36,359 bases of DNA from Cyclobacteriaceae bacterium (GCA_009885605.1 VFKK01000140.1:1-36359), one strand, 5' to 3'; numbered from the stretch's first letter, positions 1-11,406 are shown. Numbers and translations: made by a program. Notes: generated from the sequence alone by a model not told the origin.

Positions 1-507
1 GACGAAATGAGTAACTTTCCCGTCCGTATCTTTCCAGATTTCGGGTCCGGTGGTTTTGTAATGAGCCAGGTAATTGTCAGGATTTGCAAATTGGTTGAGC
101 ATGAAATAGCCTTCTTCATCCCGCATTTGCTCGGATAAGGTTCTCGAGTATTCGATCGTCTTTGCAGCAGGAGTCAGGATTACTTTGGCACCATAAGCTT
201 CCATAGAAAGGACCCGCTCTTTGGTGGAATTATCCGGCATGATCAATGTCATTTCCAGTCCAAGCACCTTTGCGACCATCGCCAACGCAATTCCTGTATT
301 GCCGCTTGTAGCTTCGACTAATCTATCACCCCTTTTAATATCTCTCCGGTCAAGAGCACTTCGAAGCATGTTGTACGCCGCGCGATCTTTCACGCTTCCG
401 CCCGGATTTTGACCTTCCAGTTTACAAAGGATTTTTACGTTAGGATTTACAGGAATATGTTCCAGTTCAATCAGAGGTGTATTTCCTATCAATTCAAATA
501 ACTTCAT
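1..507 (-). CDS. cysM: Cysteine synthase CysM/CysK family, 5' part only (runs off the window)
   Basis: PLP-dependent O-acetylserine sulfhydrylase, which makes L-cysteine from O-acetylserine and sulfide in the cytoplasm. It is missing from the ORF track because it is cut by the window edge; I read it on the minus strand from ATG at 507 as 169 open codons without a stop. Seen directly: the N-terminus MKLFELIGNTPLIEL, the PLP lysine in GGSVKDR (K40), the phosphate-binding TSGNTG loop and, near the edge, HYKTTGPEIWKD, which resembles the CysM form. Family members are about 290-310 residues, so roughly the last 40% lies outside. Its start overlaps the 3' end of cysE by 14 nt in another frame, so the two are probably translationally coupled: CysE makes the O-acetylserine that this enzyme uses. 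CysM versus CysK cannot be settled from the visible part. Confidence 0.9.
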   Translation of the reverse strand, partial: MKLFELIGNTPLIELEHIPVNPNVKILCKLEGQNPGGSVKDRAAYNMLRSALDRRDIKRGDRLVEATSGNTGIALAMVAKVLGLEMTLIMPDNSTKERVLSMEAYGAKVILTPAAKTIEYSRTLSEQMRDEEGYFMLNQFANPDNYLAHYKTTGPEIWKDTDGKVTHFV

Positions 508-1339
508 TCGAATCGTTTTTAAACACATACAAATCAGTTACCTCGCTGTCGGCATGATACATTTGGGTTTGGTAATAAACCTTGCTTCCTGCAGGCACGC
601 TCTTGGTAAGCCATACATTTCCCCCGATCACGCTATTCTTTCCTATAGTTGTATTTCCACCTAAAATCGTGGCCCCTGAATAAATCACGACATTATCCTC
701 GATTGTTGGATGGCGCTTCAGATCTGCATCCGCTTTGTCCACACTCAATGCTCCAAGCGTGACGCCCTGATAGATTTTGACGTGATTTCCGATCACGGTT
801 GTTTCTCCGATTACCACTCCGGTACCGTGGTCGATGCAGAAAGAATGGCCAATTTGAGCTCCCGGATGAATATCAATTCCGGTTCTGCTATGGGCGATCT
901 CGGTGATCATCCTTGGAATAAGTTTGATCCCAAGATTGTGGAGTAGGTTTGCAATTCGGAAAGCTGCAATCGCATAAAACCCCGGATAGCTTCTTAAAAT
1001 CTCTGTTCTTGATTTTGCAGCAGGATCACCTTCGTACATCGCATCCACATCCTCGTGGACCATGTCAAATACTTTCTCCAGACCTTTAAAAAATTCATAG
1101 GCAAGTGCTTTGCCATCACCTCCATGCAAATGAATATTTCGCTCTAAAATGATGGAAAGTGAATTTCTCAATCTGTCAAATTGAGCTTCGACCTCAGTTT
1201 TTTCTTTGATTTTGTTGACTGAATATTCCGGGAAAAGTAATCCGAGTAATTCCTCGAAAAAATTCTTGATTACCTTAGGTGAAGGGCAATCAGTACATTC
1301 CTGATGCGCCTTATGTATTTTGGTAATTAGTGATTGCAT
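494..1339 (-). CDS. cysE: Serine O-acetyltransferase
   Basis: Transfers acetyl from acetyl-CoA to L-serine, the committing step of cysteine synthesis. The 281 residues are close to the 273 of the E. coli enzyme. The N-terminal half is helical (serine acetyltransferase N-domain, including YPGFYAIAAFRIA near 118-130). From about residue 154 a left-handed beta-helix of hexapeptide repeats starts (GIDIHPGAQIGHSFCIDHGTG). H171 in IDHGTG and H210 in KRHPTI match the two active-site histidines of the family. The gene starts 21 nt after the upstream unknown gene and overlaps the cysM start by 14 nt, forming a cysE-cysM pair. No regulatory site such as a T-box or SAM riboswitch is visible nearby. Confidence 0.95.
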   Translation of the reverse strand: MQSLITKIHKAHQECTDCPSPKVIKNFFEELLGLLFPEYSVNKIKEKTEVEAQFDRLRNSLSIILERNIHLHGGDGKALAYEFFKGLEKVFDMVHEDVDAMYEGDPAAKSRTEILRSYPGFYAIAAFRIANLLHNLGIKLIPRMITEIAHSRTGIDIHPGAQIGHSFCIDHGTGVVIGETTVIGNHVKIYQGVTLGALSVDKADADLKRHPTIEDNVVIYSGATILGGNTTIGKNSVIGGNVWLTKSVPAGSKVYYQTQMYHADSEVTDLYVFKNDSNEVI

Positions 1340-1360
1340 GGTTTGAGTTGGGAGGTCTTA

Positions 1361-1915
1361 TCACATGACAAAACCCACTCGAATCACATATGGTTCACCA
1401 TAAGGAGACTGAAGATTATCATATAGTACATTGTAGAGGAAAGTAAAATTTGCTCCGCCTCTGGAACCGAAAGGTGCAAAGTACCCTCCCCCCAAAAATA
1501 GTGCATCCGACCAGATTCTGCTAAACCGTTCTGTCAAAAAATTGTAGTTGTCATAATTGAGTTTTTCATACTCGCCATGCAGAAAAACATTTGGCAAAAC
1601 ATTGAATCGAGAGAAAATCCTGCCTCCATAGGCATTGGATTCTCCTCCGGAATAGCGAGAATCATTGAAATATTGATAAGTGATCCCAAGACCTGAAGAG
1701 AATCTGGGCGTAATCATTACACCAGCCAATGGAGAAAGGTCTATTAAAGTAATCGTACCAAATTGCATCCCGAAATTCCCTCCGAAATACAAACGATCTT
1801 TGAATGGAATGGAGTCAGAATCAGTGTAAATCTCCCGCTGAGCAAATGAGTTGGTTTGAAAAAAGGCGAAGGACACGAAAGCCAGGATTGCGAATTTATT
1901 TTTTAACAATGACAT
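1361..1915 (-). CDS. Unknown secreted or outer-membrane beta-barrel-like protein
   Basis: I do not recognise a named family. The 184-residue product has a clear Sec signal peptide: MSLLKNKF, a hydrophobic stretch, and a cleavage site around NSFAQ|REI near residue 26. The mature part is rich in aromatic and glycine residues in alternating patterns (LYFGGNFGMQFG, GLGITYQYFND, LFLGGGYFAPFG), and the C-terminus YVIRVGFVM is strand-like. This suggests a small outer-membrane beta-barrel with perhaps eight strands, which is an inference. Its ATG lies inside the last codons of the ftsB/divIC-like gene (20-nt overlap), and cysE follows 21 nt after its stop, so it is probably co-transcribed with both. 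A periplasmic beta-sandwich protein is the alternative. Confidence 0.7.
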   Translation of the reverse strand: MSLLKNKFAILAFVSFAFFQTNSFAQREIYTDSDSIPFKDRLYFGGNFGMQFGTITLIDLSPLAGVMITPRFSSGLGITYQYFNDSRYSGGESNAYGGRIFSRFNVLPNVFLHGEYEKLNYDNYNFLTERFSRIWSDALFLGGGYFAPFGSRGGANFTFLYNVLYDNLQSPYGEPYVIRVGFVM

Positions 1916-2183
1916 AGAGATCTTCAGTCTTTTTTTTCATAAAATACTTTTCACGAGCGAATTTCTCCAAAAGTTCGGGGTTGCTCATCAACTCCTCCCG
2001 TTCGGCTTGAATTTTCTCTTTTCGCTCGATGTAAAATTCTTTTTGATCCTCAAGCTGATTCAGTTTTCTGCTCAGTCTGAATTGATTGACCACGTTATTG
2101 GAGTCAATAAAAATCATCCAAAACAGGAAAAACGCAGTGGAGAGAAAATAAAAATTCTTGGTGTACTTGAGGTACTTTCTCAT
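1896..2183 (-). CDS. FtsB/DivIC-family septum formation initiator
   Basis: Small bitopic division protein of the FtsB/DivIC family, which links FtsL and FtsQ in the divisome at the inner membrane. The 95 residues show a short basic N-terminus, one membrane segment (about 11-27, FYFLSTAFFLFWMIFID), then a charged coiled coil (about 38-70, KLNQLEDQKEFYIERKEK). The family ending follows: an ARE-x-Y-x-MKK element and a DLYVIV strand. Length and layout match the family. The gene lies just after the enolase terminator, so it needs its own promoter; I see only a weak candidate -7 element (TAACTTGA), too poor to annotate. Its 3' end overlaps the start of the next gene by 20 nt. Confidence 0.85.
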   Translation of the reverse strand: MRKYLKYTKNFYFLSTAFFLFWMIFIDSNNVVNQFRLSRKLNQLEDQKEFYIERKEKIQAEREELMSNPELLEKFAREKYFMKKKTEDLYVIVKK

Positions 2184-2228
2184 ACGAGCTTGGGTAAAAA
2201 TTCTAAGATCAAGTTACAAAAATGATGC

Positions 2229-2261
2229 AAAAAAAAAGACAGCCTCGAAAGACTGTCTTTT
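2229..2261 (-). terminator. Rho-independent terminator after eno
   Basis: On the minus strand, stem AAAGACAG/CTGTCTTT (8 bp, 10-nt loop) is followed by a run of nine T. It lies 22 nt after the enolase stop and separates carA-eno from the ftsB-like gene. The plus strand has only a short T run, so it acts mainly on minus-strand transcripts. Confidence 0.9.
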
Positions 2262-2282
2262 AATATTGAAAATCACTAGTTA

Positions 2283-4686
<2,404 letters not shown>

Positions 4687-4702
4687 TTTTTTGAAAGTTG
4701 CC

Positions 4703-4710
4703 CAAAGTTA
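4703..4710 (-). promoter_or_regulatory. Bacteroidota-type -7 element for carA-eno
   Basis: On the minus strand TAACTTTG matches the Bacteroidota -7 consensus TAnnTTTG and ends 17 nt before the carA ATG, leaving a very short leader. No good TTTG is present 19-20 nt upstream (the sequence there is CATT), so I annotate only the -7 box. Confidence 0.55.
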
Positions 4711-4747
4711 AAGATTTATTGGGAAGGAGAATGAATGGTAGGGTTAT

Positions 4748-4782
4748 AAAAAAAGGATTGAACGTATGTCCAATCCTTTTAT
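4748..4782 (-). terminator. Rho-independent terminator of the ribosomal protein/rpoA/rplQ transcript
   Basis: Minus-strand stem AAAAGGATTG/CAATCCTTTT (10 bp, 10-nt loop) is followed by a T-rich tail. It lies 21 nt after the rplQ stop and closes the long S10-spc-alpha transcript. Confidence 0.88.
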
Positions 4783-4801
4783 TTATAAGTGATTTCTCAA
4801 C

Positions 4802-5350
4802 TTATTTTTCCTCTGATTCATCAGTTGATTCAGCAGAAGCTTCCGGAGCACTAGGCTCTTCAGATTTTGCTTCGGCAGCAGGAGCTTTCGTCGCAGGAGC
4901 CTTTGCAGCAACTGCAGCTGGTGCAGCACCGGTACCTCTTCTGGATCTTCTTGTAGTCTTCTTCGCAGGCTCTGCATTTTTCAGCATCAATTCGTTGAAG
5001 TCAACCAATTCGATGATACACATTTCAGCATTATCTCCAAGACGGAAGCCTGTTTTAATAATTCTGGTATATCCTCCAGGACGAGTTGATACTTTCTCAA
5101 TCACTTCACCAAAAAGGACGATGATCGCCTCTTTGTTTTTAAGATAGGAGAAAGCCATACGTCTGTTGTGAGTCGTATCGTCTTTAGCTCTGGTAATCAG
5201 AGGCTCGACGTATTTCTTCAATTCTTTAGCCTTGGCAAGCGTGGTTGAGATACGCTTGTGAAGAAGTAGAGAGGTAGCCATATTAGAAAGCATTGCCTTC
5301 CTGTGAGCGGTCTTTCTTCCAAGGTGGTTAAATTTCTTACCGTGTCTCAT
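4802..5350 (-). CDS. rplQ: 50S ribosomal protein L17, with long low-complexity tail
   Basis: L17 of the large subunit, near the exit-tunnel side. The conserved core is residues 1 to about 120 ([29 protein letters not shown]), equivalent to the whole E. coli protein (127 residues). About 60 further residues form an Ala/Glu/Lys/Pro/Ser-rich tail that begins basic ([10 protein letters not shown]) and ends acidic (ESTDESEEK). Bacteroidota L17 proteins commonly carry such tails; the role is unknown. It is the last gene of the alpha-type cluster, 6 nt after rpoA, and is followed by a terminator. Confidence 0.96.
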   Translation of the reverse strand: MRHGKKFNHLGRKTAHRKAMLSNMATSLLLHKRISTTLAKAKELKKYVEPLITRAKDDTTHNRRMAFSYLKNKEAIIVLFGEVIEKVSTRPGGYTRIIKTGFRLGDNAEMCIIELVDFNELMLKNAEPAKKTTRRSRRGTGAAPAAVAAKAPATKAPAAEAKSEEPSAPEASAESTDESEEK

Positions 5351-5356
5351 TGTTAT

Positions 5357-6346
5357 TTATTCTTCGTCAAGTTTATACTTTGAAATATCCATACCAAAGG
5401 TCAAGCCTTTTTCCTGGATGAGTTGCTCCAATTCAGCGAGAGATTTCTTTCCAAAGTTTCTAAATTTCATCATGTCAGAAATTTCAAGTTTAGCAAGATC
5501 ACCCAATGTCTTTACATCAGCAGCTTTAAGACAATTGAACGCACGAACAGAAAGGTCAAGATCACTCAAAGACGTTTTCAAAAGCTTTCTCATATGAAGG
5601 AATTCTTCATCGATAGGCTCAGGCTCCGCTACTCCTGTTTGATCAAGGACCATAGTCTGGTCAGAGAACAACATAAAGTGCTGAATCAAGATTTTTGCAG
5701 ATTCCTGAAGAGCTTTTTCTGGATGGATAGATCCATCCGTAGTTACTTCTAAAATCAGTTTCTCAAAGTCTGTCTTCTGCTCAACTCGGGTGTTTTCGAC
5801 GCTGTACTTCACATTCTTTATTGGAGTGAAAATGGCATCGATGGCGATTACACCAAAAACCTGATCTTTAGGTTTTGACTCATCAGCCGGCATATACCCT
5901 CTTCCTTTTTCTACTGTAAGTTCAATTTCAAACCCCTTAGTTTCATCTATATGACAGATGATAAGCTCAGGATTCAAAATATCAAAGGAAGAAGTGAACT
6001 TAGCAATGTCCCCGGCCGTGAGAACAGACTGATTTTTGATCTCTACAGTGATTTTTCCATCGAAAGCTTCATGAACCTTCTTGAATCTCACTTGCTTCAA
6101 ATTCAAAATAATATCAGTTACGTCTTCAACTACACCTTCGATGGTGGAAAACTCATGCACTACACCAGGAATTTTGATTGAAGTGATGGCGTATCCCTCC
6201 AAGGAAGAAAGCAATATTCTTCTCAGGGCGTTACCAATAGTAACTCCATAGCCTTTTTCGAGCGGTTTGAAGGTAAATAAGCCATGAAAGTCATCGGCTT
6301 TCTCCATCACCACTTTCTCTGGCATTTGAAATGCTAGTATGGACAT
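5357..6346 (-). CDS. rpoA: DNA-directed RNA polymerase subunit alpha
   Basis: The alpha dimer nucleates assembly of RNA polymerase, and its C-terminal domain contacts DNA and activators. The 329 residues equal the usual length. The N-terminal domain (about 1-230) contains [17 protein letters not shown], typical of the dimer and beta-contact region. After a linker comes the C-terminal domain (about 255-315), with [20 protein letters not shown] carrying the arginine equivalent to E. coli R265 for UP-element contact, and [12 protein letters not shown]. It lies between rpsD and rplQ as in other bacteria. Confidence 0.98.
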   Translation of the reverse strand: MSILAFQMPEKVVMEKADDFHGLFTFKPLEKGYGVTIGNALRRILLSSLEGYAITSIKIPGVVHEFSTIEGVVEDVTDIILNLKQVRFKKVHEAFDGKITVEIKNQSVLTAGDIAKFTSSFDILNPELIICHIDETKGFEIELTVEKGRGYMPADESKPKDQVFGVIAIDAIFTPIKNVKYSVENTRVEQKTDFEKLILEVTTDGSIHPEKALQESAKILIQHFMLFSDQTMVLDQTGVAEPEPIDEEFLHMRKLLKTSLSDLDLSVRAFNCLKAADVKTLGDLAKLEISDMMKFRNFGKKSLAELEQLIQEKGLTFGMDISKYKLDEE

Positions 6347-6384
6347 ATATCTCGTTCTTTTTTTAAAAGCTGAAAATATTAAGA

Positions 6385-6990
6385 TTACTTAGAGTAAAGT
6401 TCGACAATGAGCTGCTCCTTGATATTCTCAGGAATATCATTTCTGCTAGGAATACTGACGAATTTGCCGGTCAATGAAGCGCCATCCCACTCTAACCAGG
6501 AATATTTATTGACACCTCTACCAGCCAAGCTGTTTGTGATAGCTTCAAGAGACTTAGATCTTTCTCTTACTGAAACTACATCACCCGGCTTAAGGGTAAA
6601 TGAAGGAATGTTAACTACCTCACCATTCACCAGCAAATGCTTGTGAGAAACGAATTGTCTTGCACCTCTTCTTGTTGGGGCGATACCCAACCTGTACACC
6701 GTGTTGTCCAATCTTGCTTCAAGAAGCTGAAGAAGGTTTTCACCAGTGATACCAGTTTTTCTGGAAGCAATACCAAACATTTTGGCAAATTGTCTTTCCA
6801 AGACTCCATAGATGTATTTAGCCTTCTGCTTTTCAGCAAGTTGGATTGCATATTCTGACTGCTTCTTTCTTCTACCTTTTCCGTGTTGTCCCGGACCGTA
6901 GTTTTTCTTCTGAAGTGCCTTGCTATGCCCCTCGATAGGCTCACCAAATTTTCTGGCGATCTTTGCTTTAGGACCTGTATATCTAGCCAT
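6385..6990 (-). CDS. rpsD: 30S ribosomal protein S4 (zinc-free form)
   Basis: Primary 16S rRNA binder that starts 30S assembly. The 201 residues have an N-terminal region ([19 protein letters not shown]) without the cysteine cluster of zinc-binding S4 proteins, so this is the C-minus form. The S4 RNA-binding domain lies at about 93-155 ([31 protein letters not shown]). It sits 18 nt after rpsK and 38 nt before rpoA. In E. coli S4 is the repressor of this alpha operon; no equivalent pseudoknot was identified here. Confidence 0.97.
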   Translation of the reverse strand: MARYTGPKAKIARKFGEPIEGHSKALQKKNYGPGQHGKGRRKKQSEYAIQLAEKQKAKYIYGVLERQFAKMFGIASRKTGITGENLLQLLEARLDNTVYRLGIAPTRRGARQFVSHKHLLVNGEVVNIPSFTLKPGDVVSVRERSKSLEAITNSLAGRGVNKYSWLEWDGASLTGKFVSIPSRNDIPENIKEQLIVELYSK

Positions 6991-7008
6991 TCTATTACAA
7001 TTTTATAA

Positions 7009-7407
7009 TTAAACTCTTCTACGCTTAGGTGGACGACAGCCATTGTGTGGCATTGGAGTCACGTCAGTGATGGTAGTCACATCCAATCCTACATTTTGCA
7101 ATGTTCTGATCGCAGATTCACGACCAGCACCGGGACCTTTTACAAATACTTCGATTTTTCTCAAACCTAAGTCAAATGCCACTTGTCCGCAATTTTGAGC
7201 GGCCATCTGAGCAGCGTAAGGAGTATTTTTCTTTGAACCTCTGAAACCCATTTTACCGGCAGAAGCCCAAGAGATCACTTGACCTGCATTATTGGTAATA
7301 GAGATAATGATATTATTGAAGGAAGCTCTTATGTGAGCTTGCCCGACAGCTTCTACCTTTACTACTCTTTTTTTACCCTTTGCTTTATCGTTTCTTTTCT
7401 GAGCCAT
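7009..7407 (-). CDS. rpsK: 30S ribosomal protein S11
   Basis: Platform protein of the small subunit near the mRNA exit and Shine-Dalgarno helix region. The 132 residues include the family core [16 protein letters not shown] and, near the C-terminus, [19 protein letters not shown] with the usual basic end. A lysine-rich N-terminus precedes it. It follows rpsM by 15 nt. Confidence 0.97.
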   Translation of the reverse strand: MAQKRNDKAKGKKRVVKVEAVGQAHIRASFNNIIISITNNAGQVISWASAGKMGFRGSKKNTPYAAQMAAQNCGQVAFDLGLRKIEVFVKGPGAGRESAIRTLQNVGLDVTTITDVTPMPHNGCRPPKRRRV

Positions 7408-7422
7408 AATCTAAATCAGGTT

Positions 7423-7800
7423 TTATTTAGTTGCTTTCTTTTTGTTGGCAACTGTCTTTCTCTTACCCTTCCTTGTTCTAGCGTTGTTCTTGGTATGCTG
7501 ACCGCGAACAGGAAGCCCTTTTCTATGTCTTAAACCTCTGTAGCAACCGATGTCCATCAGTCGTTTGATGTTCAATTGGATCTCTGACTTCAATACACCT
7601 TCAGTTCTGAATTCCTCGCCAATAAGAGTACGGATGGCTGTTGATTCTTCATCATTCCACTCGCCTGCCTTTTTGTCGAAAGAGATACCGGCTTTGCTCA
7701 GGATCGCTTGAGCTGAACTTCTACCAATACCGAAGATATAAGTAAGTCCGATCTCGCCACGTTTATTGTCTGGTATATCTACACCTGCAATTCTAGCCAT
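7423..7800 (-). CDS. rpsM: 30S ribosomal protein S13
   Basis: Head protein of the small subunit that contacts tRNA and forms inter-subunit bridges to L5. The 125 residues begin [21 protein letters not shown] and end in the basic tail [20 protein letters not shown] that reaches the P-site tRNA. It follows rpmJ by 4 nt and precedes rpsK, the usual order. Confidence 0.98.
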   Translation of the reverse strand: MARIAGVDIPDNKRGEIGLTYIFGIGRSSAQAILSKAGISFDKKAGEWNDEESTAIRTLIGEEFRTEGVLKSEIQLNIKRLMDIGCYRGLRHRKGLPVRGQHTKNNARTRKGKRKTVANKKKATK

Positions 7801-7804
7801 AATC

Positions 7805-7921
7805 TTAACCTTGTCTTTGTTTATACTTAGGATTTTTCTTGTTGATCACGTAAAGTACTCCCTTCCTTCTGATCAACTTACAGTCAACACTTCTTTTTTT
7901 AATAGATGTCTTTACTTTCAT
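7805..7921 (-). CDS. rpmJ: 50S ribosomal protein L36 (zinc-free form)
   Basis: Missing from the ORF track because it is short; found in the infA-rpsM gap. The 38 residues read [16 protein letters not shown]... and end NPKYKQRQG. Length, the MKV start and the KQRQG end are diagnostic of L36. Of the four zinc ligands of the classic form only one cysteine (C14) remains; positions 11 and 27 are Ser and Asn, and the histidine near 33 is Tyr. It is therefore a zinc-independent form. The ATG at 7921 lies 6 nt after infA and the stop is 4 nt before rpsM. Confidence 0.97.
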   Translation of the reverse strand: MKVKTSIKKRSVDCKLIRRKGVLYVINKKNPKYKQRQG

Positions 7922-7927
7922 GTCAGT

Positions 7928-8146
7928 CTATTTATATCTATATACTATTCTACCTTTTGATAAATCGTATGGAGACAACTCTAATTTTACTCTGTCCCCA
8001 GGAAGAATCTTTATATAATTCATCCTCATTTTACCGGAAATATGAGCAATAAGCTGATGTCCATTTTCCAATTCCACTTTAAACATCGCATTGGACAATG
8101 CTTCCGTGATGGTCCCGTCCTGTTCTATTGATGTTTGTTTCGCCAT
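7928..8146 (-). CDS. infA: Translation initiation factor IF-1
   Basis: OB-fold factor that binds the ribosomal A site during initiation. It has exactly the family length of 72 residues. The sequence [19 protein letters not shown], then [20 protein letters not shown] and the C-terminal [12 protein letters not shown] are textbook IF-1. One base separates it from the map stop, and rpmJ follows after 6 nt. Confidence 0.98.
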   Translation of the reverse strand: MAKQTSIEQDGTITEALSNAMFKVELENGHQLIAHISGKMRMNYIKILPGDRVKLELSPYDLSKGRIVYRYK

Positions 8147-8147
8147 A

Positions 8148-8921
8148 TTAGAATTTAAAATTCTCTTCTATGTATTTATGGGTCGTCAAGACCTCTGTTC
8201 TATCTTCAAATATTGCAACCGTATGCTCATAGTGAGCTGAAGCCTTTCTATCAGCAGTGCGGATAGTCCAACCATCTTTCTCCTGAACAATGTTCCTTGT
8301 TCCAAGATTTACCATTGGCTCGATCGCAATCACCATTCCTGCTTTGAGAGGAATTCCACTCCCTTTCTTTCCATAATTTGGAACCTCAGGGGCTTCGTGA
8401 AGATTTTTTCCCAATCCATGTCCGACAAGTTCTCTGACTACTGTATAGCCCTTTGCCTCTACGAACTTTTGAATTGCAAAACCGATATCTCCGACTCTAT
8501 TCCCAAAAACAGCTTGCTCAATACCTAGATAAAGTGAATCTCTGGTGGACTTTAATAAGTCAATGATTGAAGCGGATACTTCACCAATAGGGTACGTATA
8601 AGCGGAATCGCTATGAAAACCTTGGTGAAAGACTCCACAATCTATTGAGATTATATCGCCATCTTTCAATTCATACTGAGAAGGAAAACCGTGAACGACT
8701 ACTTCATTCACTGAAATACAAAGCGAAGCAGGGAAACCATTGTAGCCTTTAAAAGAAGGCACTGCATTATTATCCCTGATAAACTCCTCAGCTATTTTAT
8801 CTAATAAAGAGGTCTTTACCCCTTCTTTAACATGTTTGGCTACTTCCCCATGGGCTTTACCAAGAATGTCAGCACTTTTTTTAATCAACTCAACTTCTTC
8901 CGAAGTCTTATAATGAATCAT
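8148..8921 (-). CDS. map: Methionine aminopeptidase type I
   Basis: Removes the initiator methionine from nascent proteins. The 257 residues have the pita-bread fold with all metal ligands visible: D94 (SIDCG), D105 (HSDSA), H168 (VGHGLG), E201 (IEPMV) and E232 (HYEHTVA), matching E. coli D97/D108/H171/E204/E235. H77 (VVHGFP) matches the substrate-contacting histidine. There is no N-terminal SH3-binding extension. It sits between secY (2-nt gap) and infA (1-nt gap), so co-translation with both is likely. Confidence 0.97.
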   Translation of the reverse strand: MIHYKTSEEVELIKKSADILGKAHGEVAKHVKEGVKTSLLDKIAEEFIRDNNAVPSFKGYNGFPASLCISVNEVVVHGFPSQYELKDGDIISIDCGVFHQGFHSDSAYTYPIGEVSASIIDLLKSTRDSLYLGIEQAVFGNRVGDIGFAIQKFVEAKGYTVVRELVGHGLGKNLHEAPEVPNYGKKGSGIPLKAGMVIAIEPMVNLGTRNIVQEKDGWTIRTADRKASAHYEHTVAIFEDRTEVLTTHKYIEENFKF

Positions 8922-8923
8922 TT

Positions 8924-10243
8924 CTAGGCAATCTGGTAATTGGAAGGATTGTTCTTCATATTACCGCTTTTCATCATTCCTTCGTAATGTCTCATCAAAA
9001 GGTAACTTTCAATTTGTCTTAAAGTATCCATGATCACACCGATCATAATTAAGAGAGAAGTTCCTCCGTAGAATTGAGCGAACTCAGTTCCTACTCCAGA
9101 AATGATTGCTAAAGCGGGCAAAATGGCCACCGCAGCTAACAGAACGGATCCAGGTAAAGTTATTTTAGAAATAATTCCATCGATAAATTCTGCTGTAGGA
9201 GCTCCAGGTTTGATGCCGGGAACAAAACCACCGTTTCTCTTCATATCTTCTGCAATTTGCTCAGGGTTAACTGTGATAGCAGTGTAGAAGAATGTGAAAA
9301 CGATAATAAGAACAGCAAATAACAAGTTGTATTGCCAAGATGTAAAGTCACTAAATGTGGCTCCTATGTAGTTAGCAATATCGCTTTCAGATGCCCAAAT
9401 TTGAGAAATCAAAGCTGGCAGGAACATTAATGATTGAGCGAAAATGATTGGCATAACTCCAGAGGCATTAACCTTAATAGGAATATACTGTCTCTGTCCG
9501 CCGTACACCTTACCTCCAACTACTTGCTTTGCATATTGAACAGGAATCCTTCTTGTTGCTTCTGTCAAGGCTATAACACCTACCACAACAAAAAACAGAA
9601 CCAAGGCCTCAATGATGAGTAGCAACATTCCGGAAGATCCTTTCTCCAGTCCTTCAGCAATAATTGCACCTGGAAACCTGGAGATAATACCGATCATGAT
9701 CAGCATCGAAATTCCATTTCCAATACCTTTTTCGGTGATTTTCTCTCCAAGCCACATGCAAAACATGGTACCTGCGGAAAGTAAAACCAATGAACTGAAC
9801 ATGAATAGCGATGTACTTACCATTACAGCGCCGGTTGGCAAAATAGTGGCAGTTACATATCCGATACCCTGGGCAATCGTGATAGCTATTGTTAATACCC
9901 GGGTGATCTGGTTGATTCTTTTTCTTCCAGATTCTCCCTCTTTTTGCATCTTCTGAAAATAAGGAACTCCGACAGTCAATAGCTGCAACACGATGGAAGC
10001 AGATATATACGGCATGATACCAAGACCGAAGATGGAAGCATTACTAAATGCACCACCAAGGAAAGTATCAATCAAACCAAAGATTCCCTCCGGAGCTGCA
10101 CCTAACTTAGAAGGATCCACCCCTGGAAGAACGATGAAAGAACCTAGTCTGAAGATGATCAGAAAACCGATCGTGTTCAGGATTCTCACTCGTAGATCTT
10201 CGATAGAGAAAATATTCTTAACTGTCGAGATAAACTTTTTCAT
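8924..10243 (-). CDS. secY: Protein translocase subunit SecY
   Basis: Channel of the Sec translocon in the inner membrane, which exports unfolded proteins and inserts membrane proteins with SecE and SecA. The 439 residues fit the ten-membrane-segment family. Conserved stretches include FRLGSFIVLPGVDPSKL near the first segment, GIMPYISASIVLQLL (segment 2 plug region), GEKITEKGIGNGISMLI and RRIPVQYAKQVVGGKVYGGQ in the cytosolic loop that contacts the ribosome and SecA. It follows rplO by 4 nt. Confidence 0.98.
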   Translation of the reverse strand: MKKFISTVKNIFSIEDLRVRILNTIGFLIIFRLGSFIVLPGVDPSKLGAAPEGIFGLIDTFLGGAFSNASIFGLGIMPYISASIVLQLLTVGVPYFQKMQKEGESGRKRINQITRVLTIAITIAQGIGYVTATILPTGAVMVSTSLFMFSSLVLLSAGTMFCMWLGEKITEKGIGNGISMLIMIGIISRFPGAIIAEGLEKGSSGMLLLIIEALVLFFVVVGVIALTEATRRIPVQYAKQVVGGKVYGGQRQYIPIKVNASGVMPIIFAQSLMFLPALISQIWASESDIANYIGATFSDFTSWQYNLLFAVLIIVFTFFYTAITVNPEQIAEDMKRNGGFVPGIKPGAPTAEFIDGIISKITLPGSVLLAAVAILPALAIISGVGTEFAQFYGGTSLLIMIGVIMDTLRQIESYLLMRHYEGMMKSGNMKNNPSNYQIA

Positions 10244-10247
10244 TTAC

Positions 10248-10694
10248 TTAAATCTTGTTTACAGATCCCCCAAGAGTTTCGATTGCTGCAACAGCAGTCT
10301 CCGAAAACTTATGAGCAGTCACATTCAATTTGGATTTCAATTCGCCACCACCAAGGATTTTGATTTTATCATTCTTGGAAGCAATTCCATGAGCTACTAA
10401 AGCTTCCATGTCAATTACTTCAAGATTGAATTGATCAGCTAGGCCTTGCAAGGTATCCAAATTTACTGGTTTGAACTCAACTCTATTGAAGCTTTTGAAT
10501 CCAAATTTAGGAACTCGCCTTTGAAGGGGCATCTGACCACCTTCGAAACCAGATTTGGACTTATATCCAGATCTTGATTTTGCTCCTTTGTGACCTCTTG
10601 TAGAAGTACCTCCTCTTCCGGAACCCGTACCTCTACCTATTCTCTTGCGAGATTTAGTAGATCCATCGGCTGGTTTTAATGTATGCAGTTTCAT
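10248..10694 (-). CDS. rplO: 50S ribosomal protein L15
   Basis: Late-assembly large-subunit protein. The 148 residues begin MKLHTLKPADGSTKSRKRIGRG, followed by the Gly/Arg-rich N-terminal extension GTGSGRGGTSTRGHKG that threads into 23S rRNA. The globular C-terminal half contains GGQMPLQRRVPKFGF. It starts 2 nt after the rpmD stop, in spc-operon order before secY. Confidence 0.98.
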   Translation of the reverse strand: MKLHTLKPADGSTKSRKRIGRGTGSGRGGTSTRGHKGAKSRSGYKSKSGFEGGQMPLQRRVPKFGFKSFNRVEFKPVNLDTLQGLADQFNLEVIDMEALVAHGIASKNDKIKILGGGELKSKLNVTAHKFSETAVAAIETLGGSVNKI

Positions 10695-10696
10695 AA

Positions 10697-10876
10697 TTAA
10701 GCTTCTTCAACTTTTACAAGGTGACTAACTTTTTTTACCATTCCAGCAATCTGAGGAGTGTTTTCAACAATCTTGGACTTACTGATTTTACCAAGTCCTA
10801 AAGCAACGATAGTGGCTTTCTGATCTTTTGGTCTGTCAATGGTACTTTTGGTCTGAGTGATTTTTATCTTTCCCAT
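10697..10876 (-). CDS. rpmD: 50S ribosomal protein L30
   Basis: Not in the ORF track; found in the gap between rpsE and rplO. The 59-residue product [20 protein letters not shown]... followed by [20 protein letters not shown] fits the single-domain bacterial L30 family (about 58-60 residues). ATG is at 10876, 5 nt after the rpsE stop; TAA is at 10697-10699, 2 nt before the rplO start. The location between S5 and L15 is canonical. Confidence 0.97.
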   Translation of the reverse strand: MGKIKITQTKSTIDRPKDQKATIVALGLGKISKSKIVENTPQIAGMVKKVSHLVKVEEA

Positions 10877-10881
10877 GATGA

Positions 10882-11400
10882 TTATCCATTAAAGACTTTG
10901 GCCATTTTCACACCTCTCTGTTGAGAAACTGCAATAGCATCTCTCAATTGAATCAATGCGTCGATGGTAGCTTTTACCACGTTGTGAGGATTTGATGAGC
11001 CTTTAGATTTAGCCAAAACGTCTGTAACGCCAGCACTTTCTAAAACCGCACGCATCGCTCCACCGGCAATTACGCCTGTACCAGCAGCAGCTGGCTTGAT
11101 CAATACAAAACCTCCACCGAATTTACCTAATTGCTCGTGGGGGATTGTTCCTTTCAAAACCGGAACTTTAACCAAATTTTTCTTAGCATCTTCGATGCCT
11201 TTAGTGATCGCATCAGTTACTTCGTTGGCTTTACCCAAACCGTAACCCACAACTCCTTGGCCATCGCCTACCACTACTATAGCTGAAAAAGAGAATCTTC
11301 TACCACCTTTAACCACTTTGGCTACTCGGTTGATCGCTACTACTTTTTCCTTAAGTTCTGTATCTGTAGCCCGAATGGGCTTTCTTTTTACTTGAGACAT
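10882..11400 (-). CDS. rpsE: 30S ribosomal protein S5
   Basis: Contributes to the mRNA entry tunnel and decoding accuracy. The 172 residues carry the N-terminal double-stranded RNA-binding fold ([30 protein letters not shown]) and the C-terminal fold with [19 protein letters not shown] and [12 protein letters not shown]. No unusual substitutions stand out. It lies 6 nt after rplR. Confidence 0.98.
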   Translation of the reverse strand: MSQVKRKPIRATDTELKEKVVAINRVAKVVKGGRRFSFSAIVVVGDGQGVVGYGLGKANEVTDAITKGIEDAKKNLVKVPVLKGTIPHEQLGKFGGGFVLIKPAAAGTGVIAGGAMRAVLESAGVTDVLAKSKGSSNPHNVVKATIDALIQLRDAIAVSQQRGVKMAKVFNG

Positions 11401-11406
11401 ATCGGA

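Noticed and set aside
2184-2235. TAACTTGA as a promoter for the ftsB-like gene
   Set aside because: One mismatch in the -7 box and no TTTG at 17-23 nt; the T run upstream belongs to the eno terminator.
6627-7043. 138-residue minus-strand ORF across rpsK/rpsD
   Set aside because: Frame-shifted shadow of rpsD, without domains and with codon use of an off-frame.
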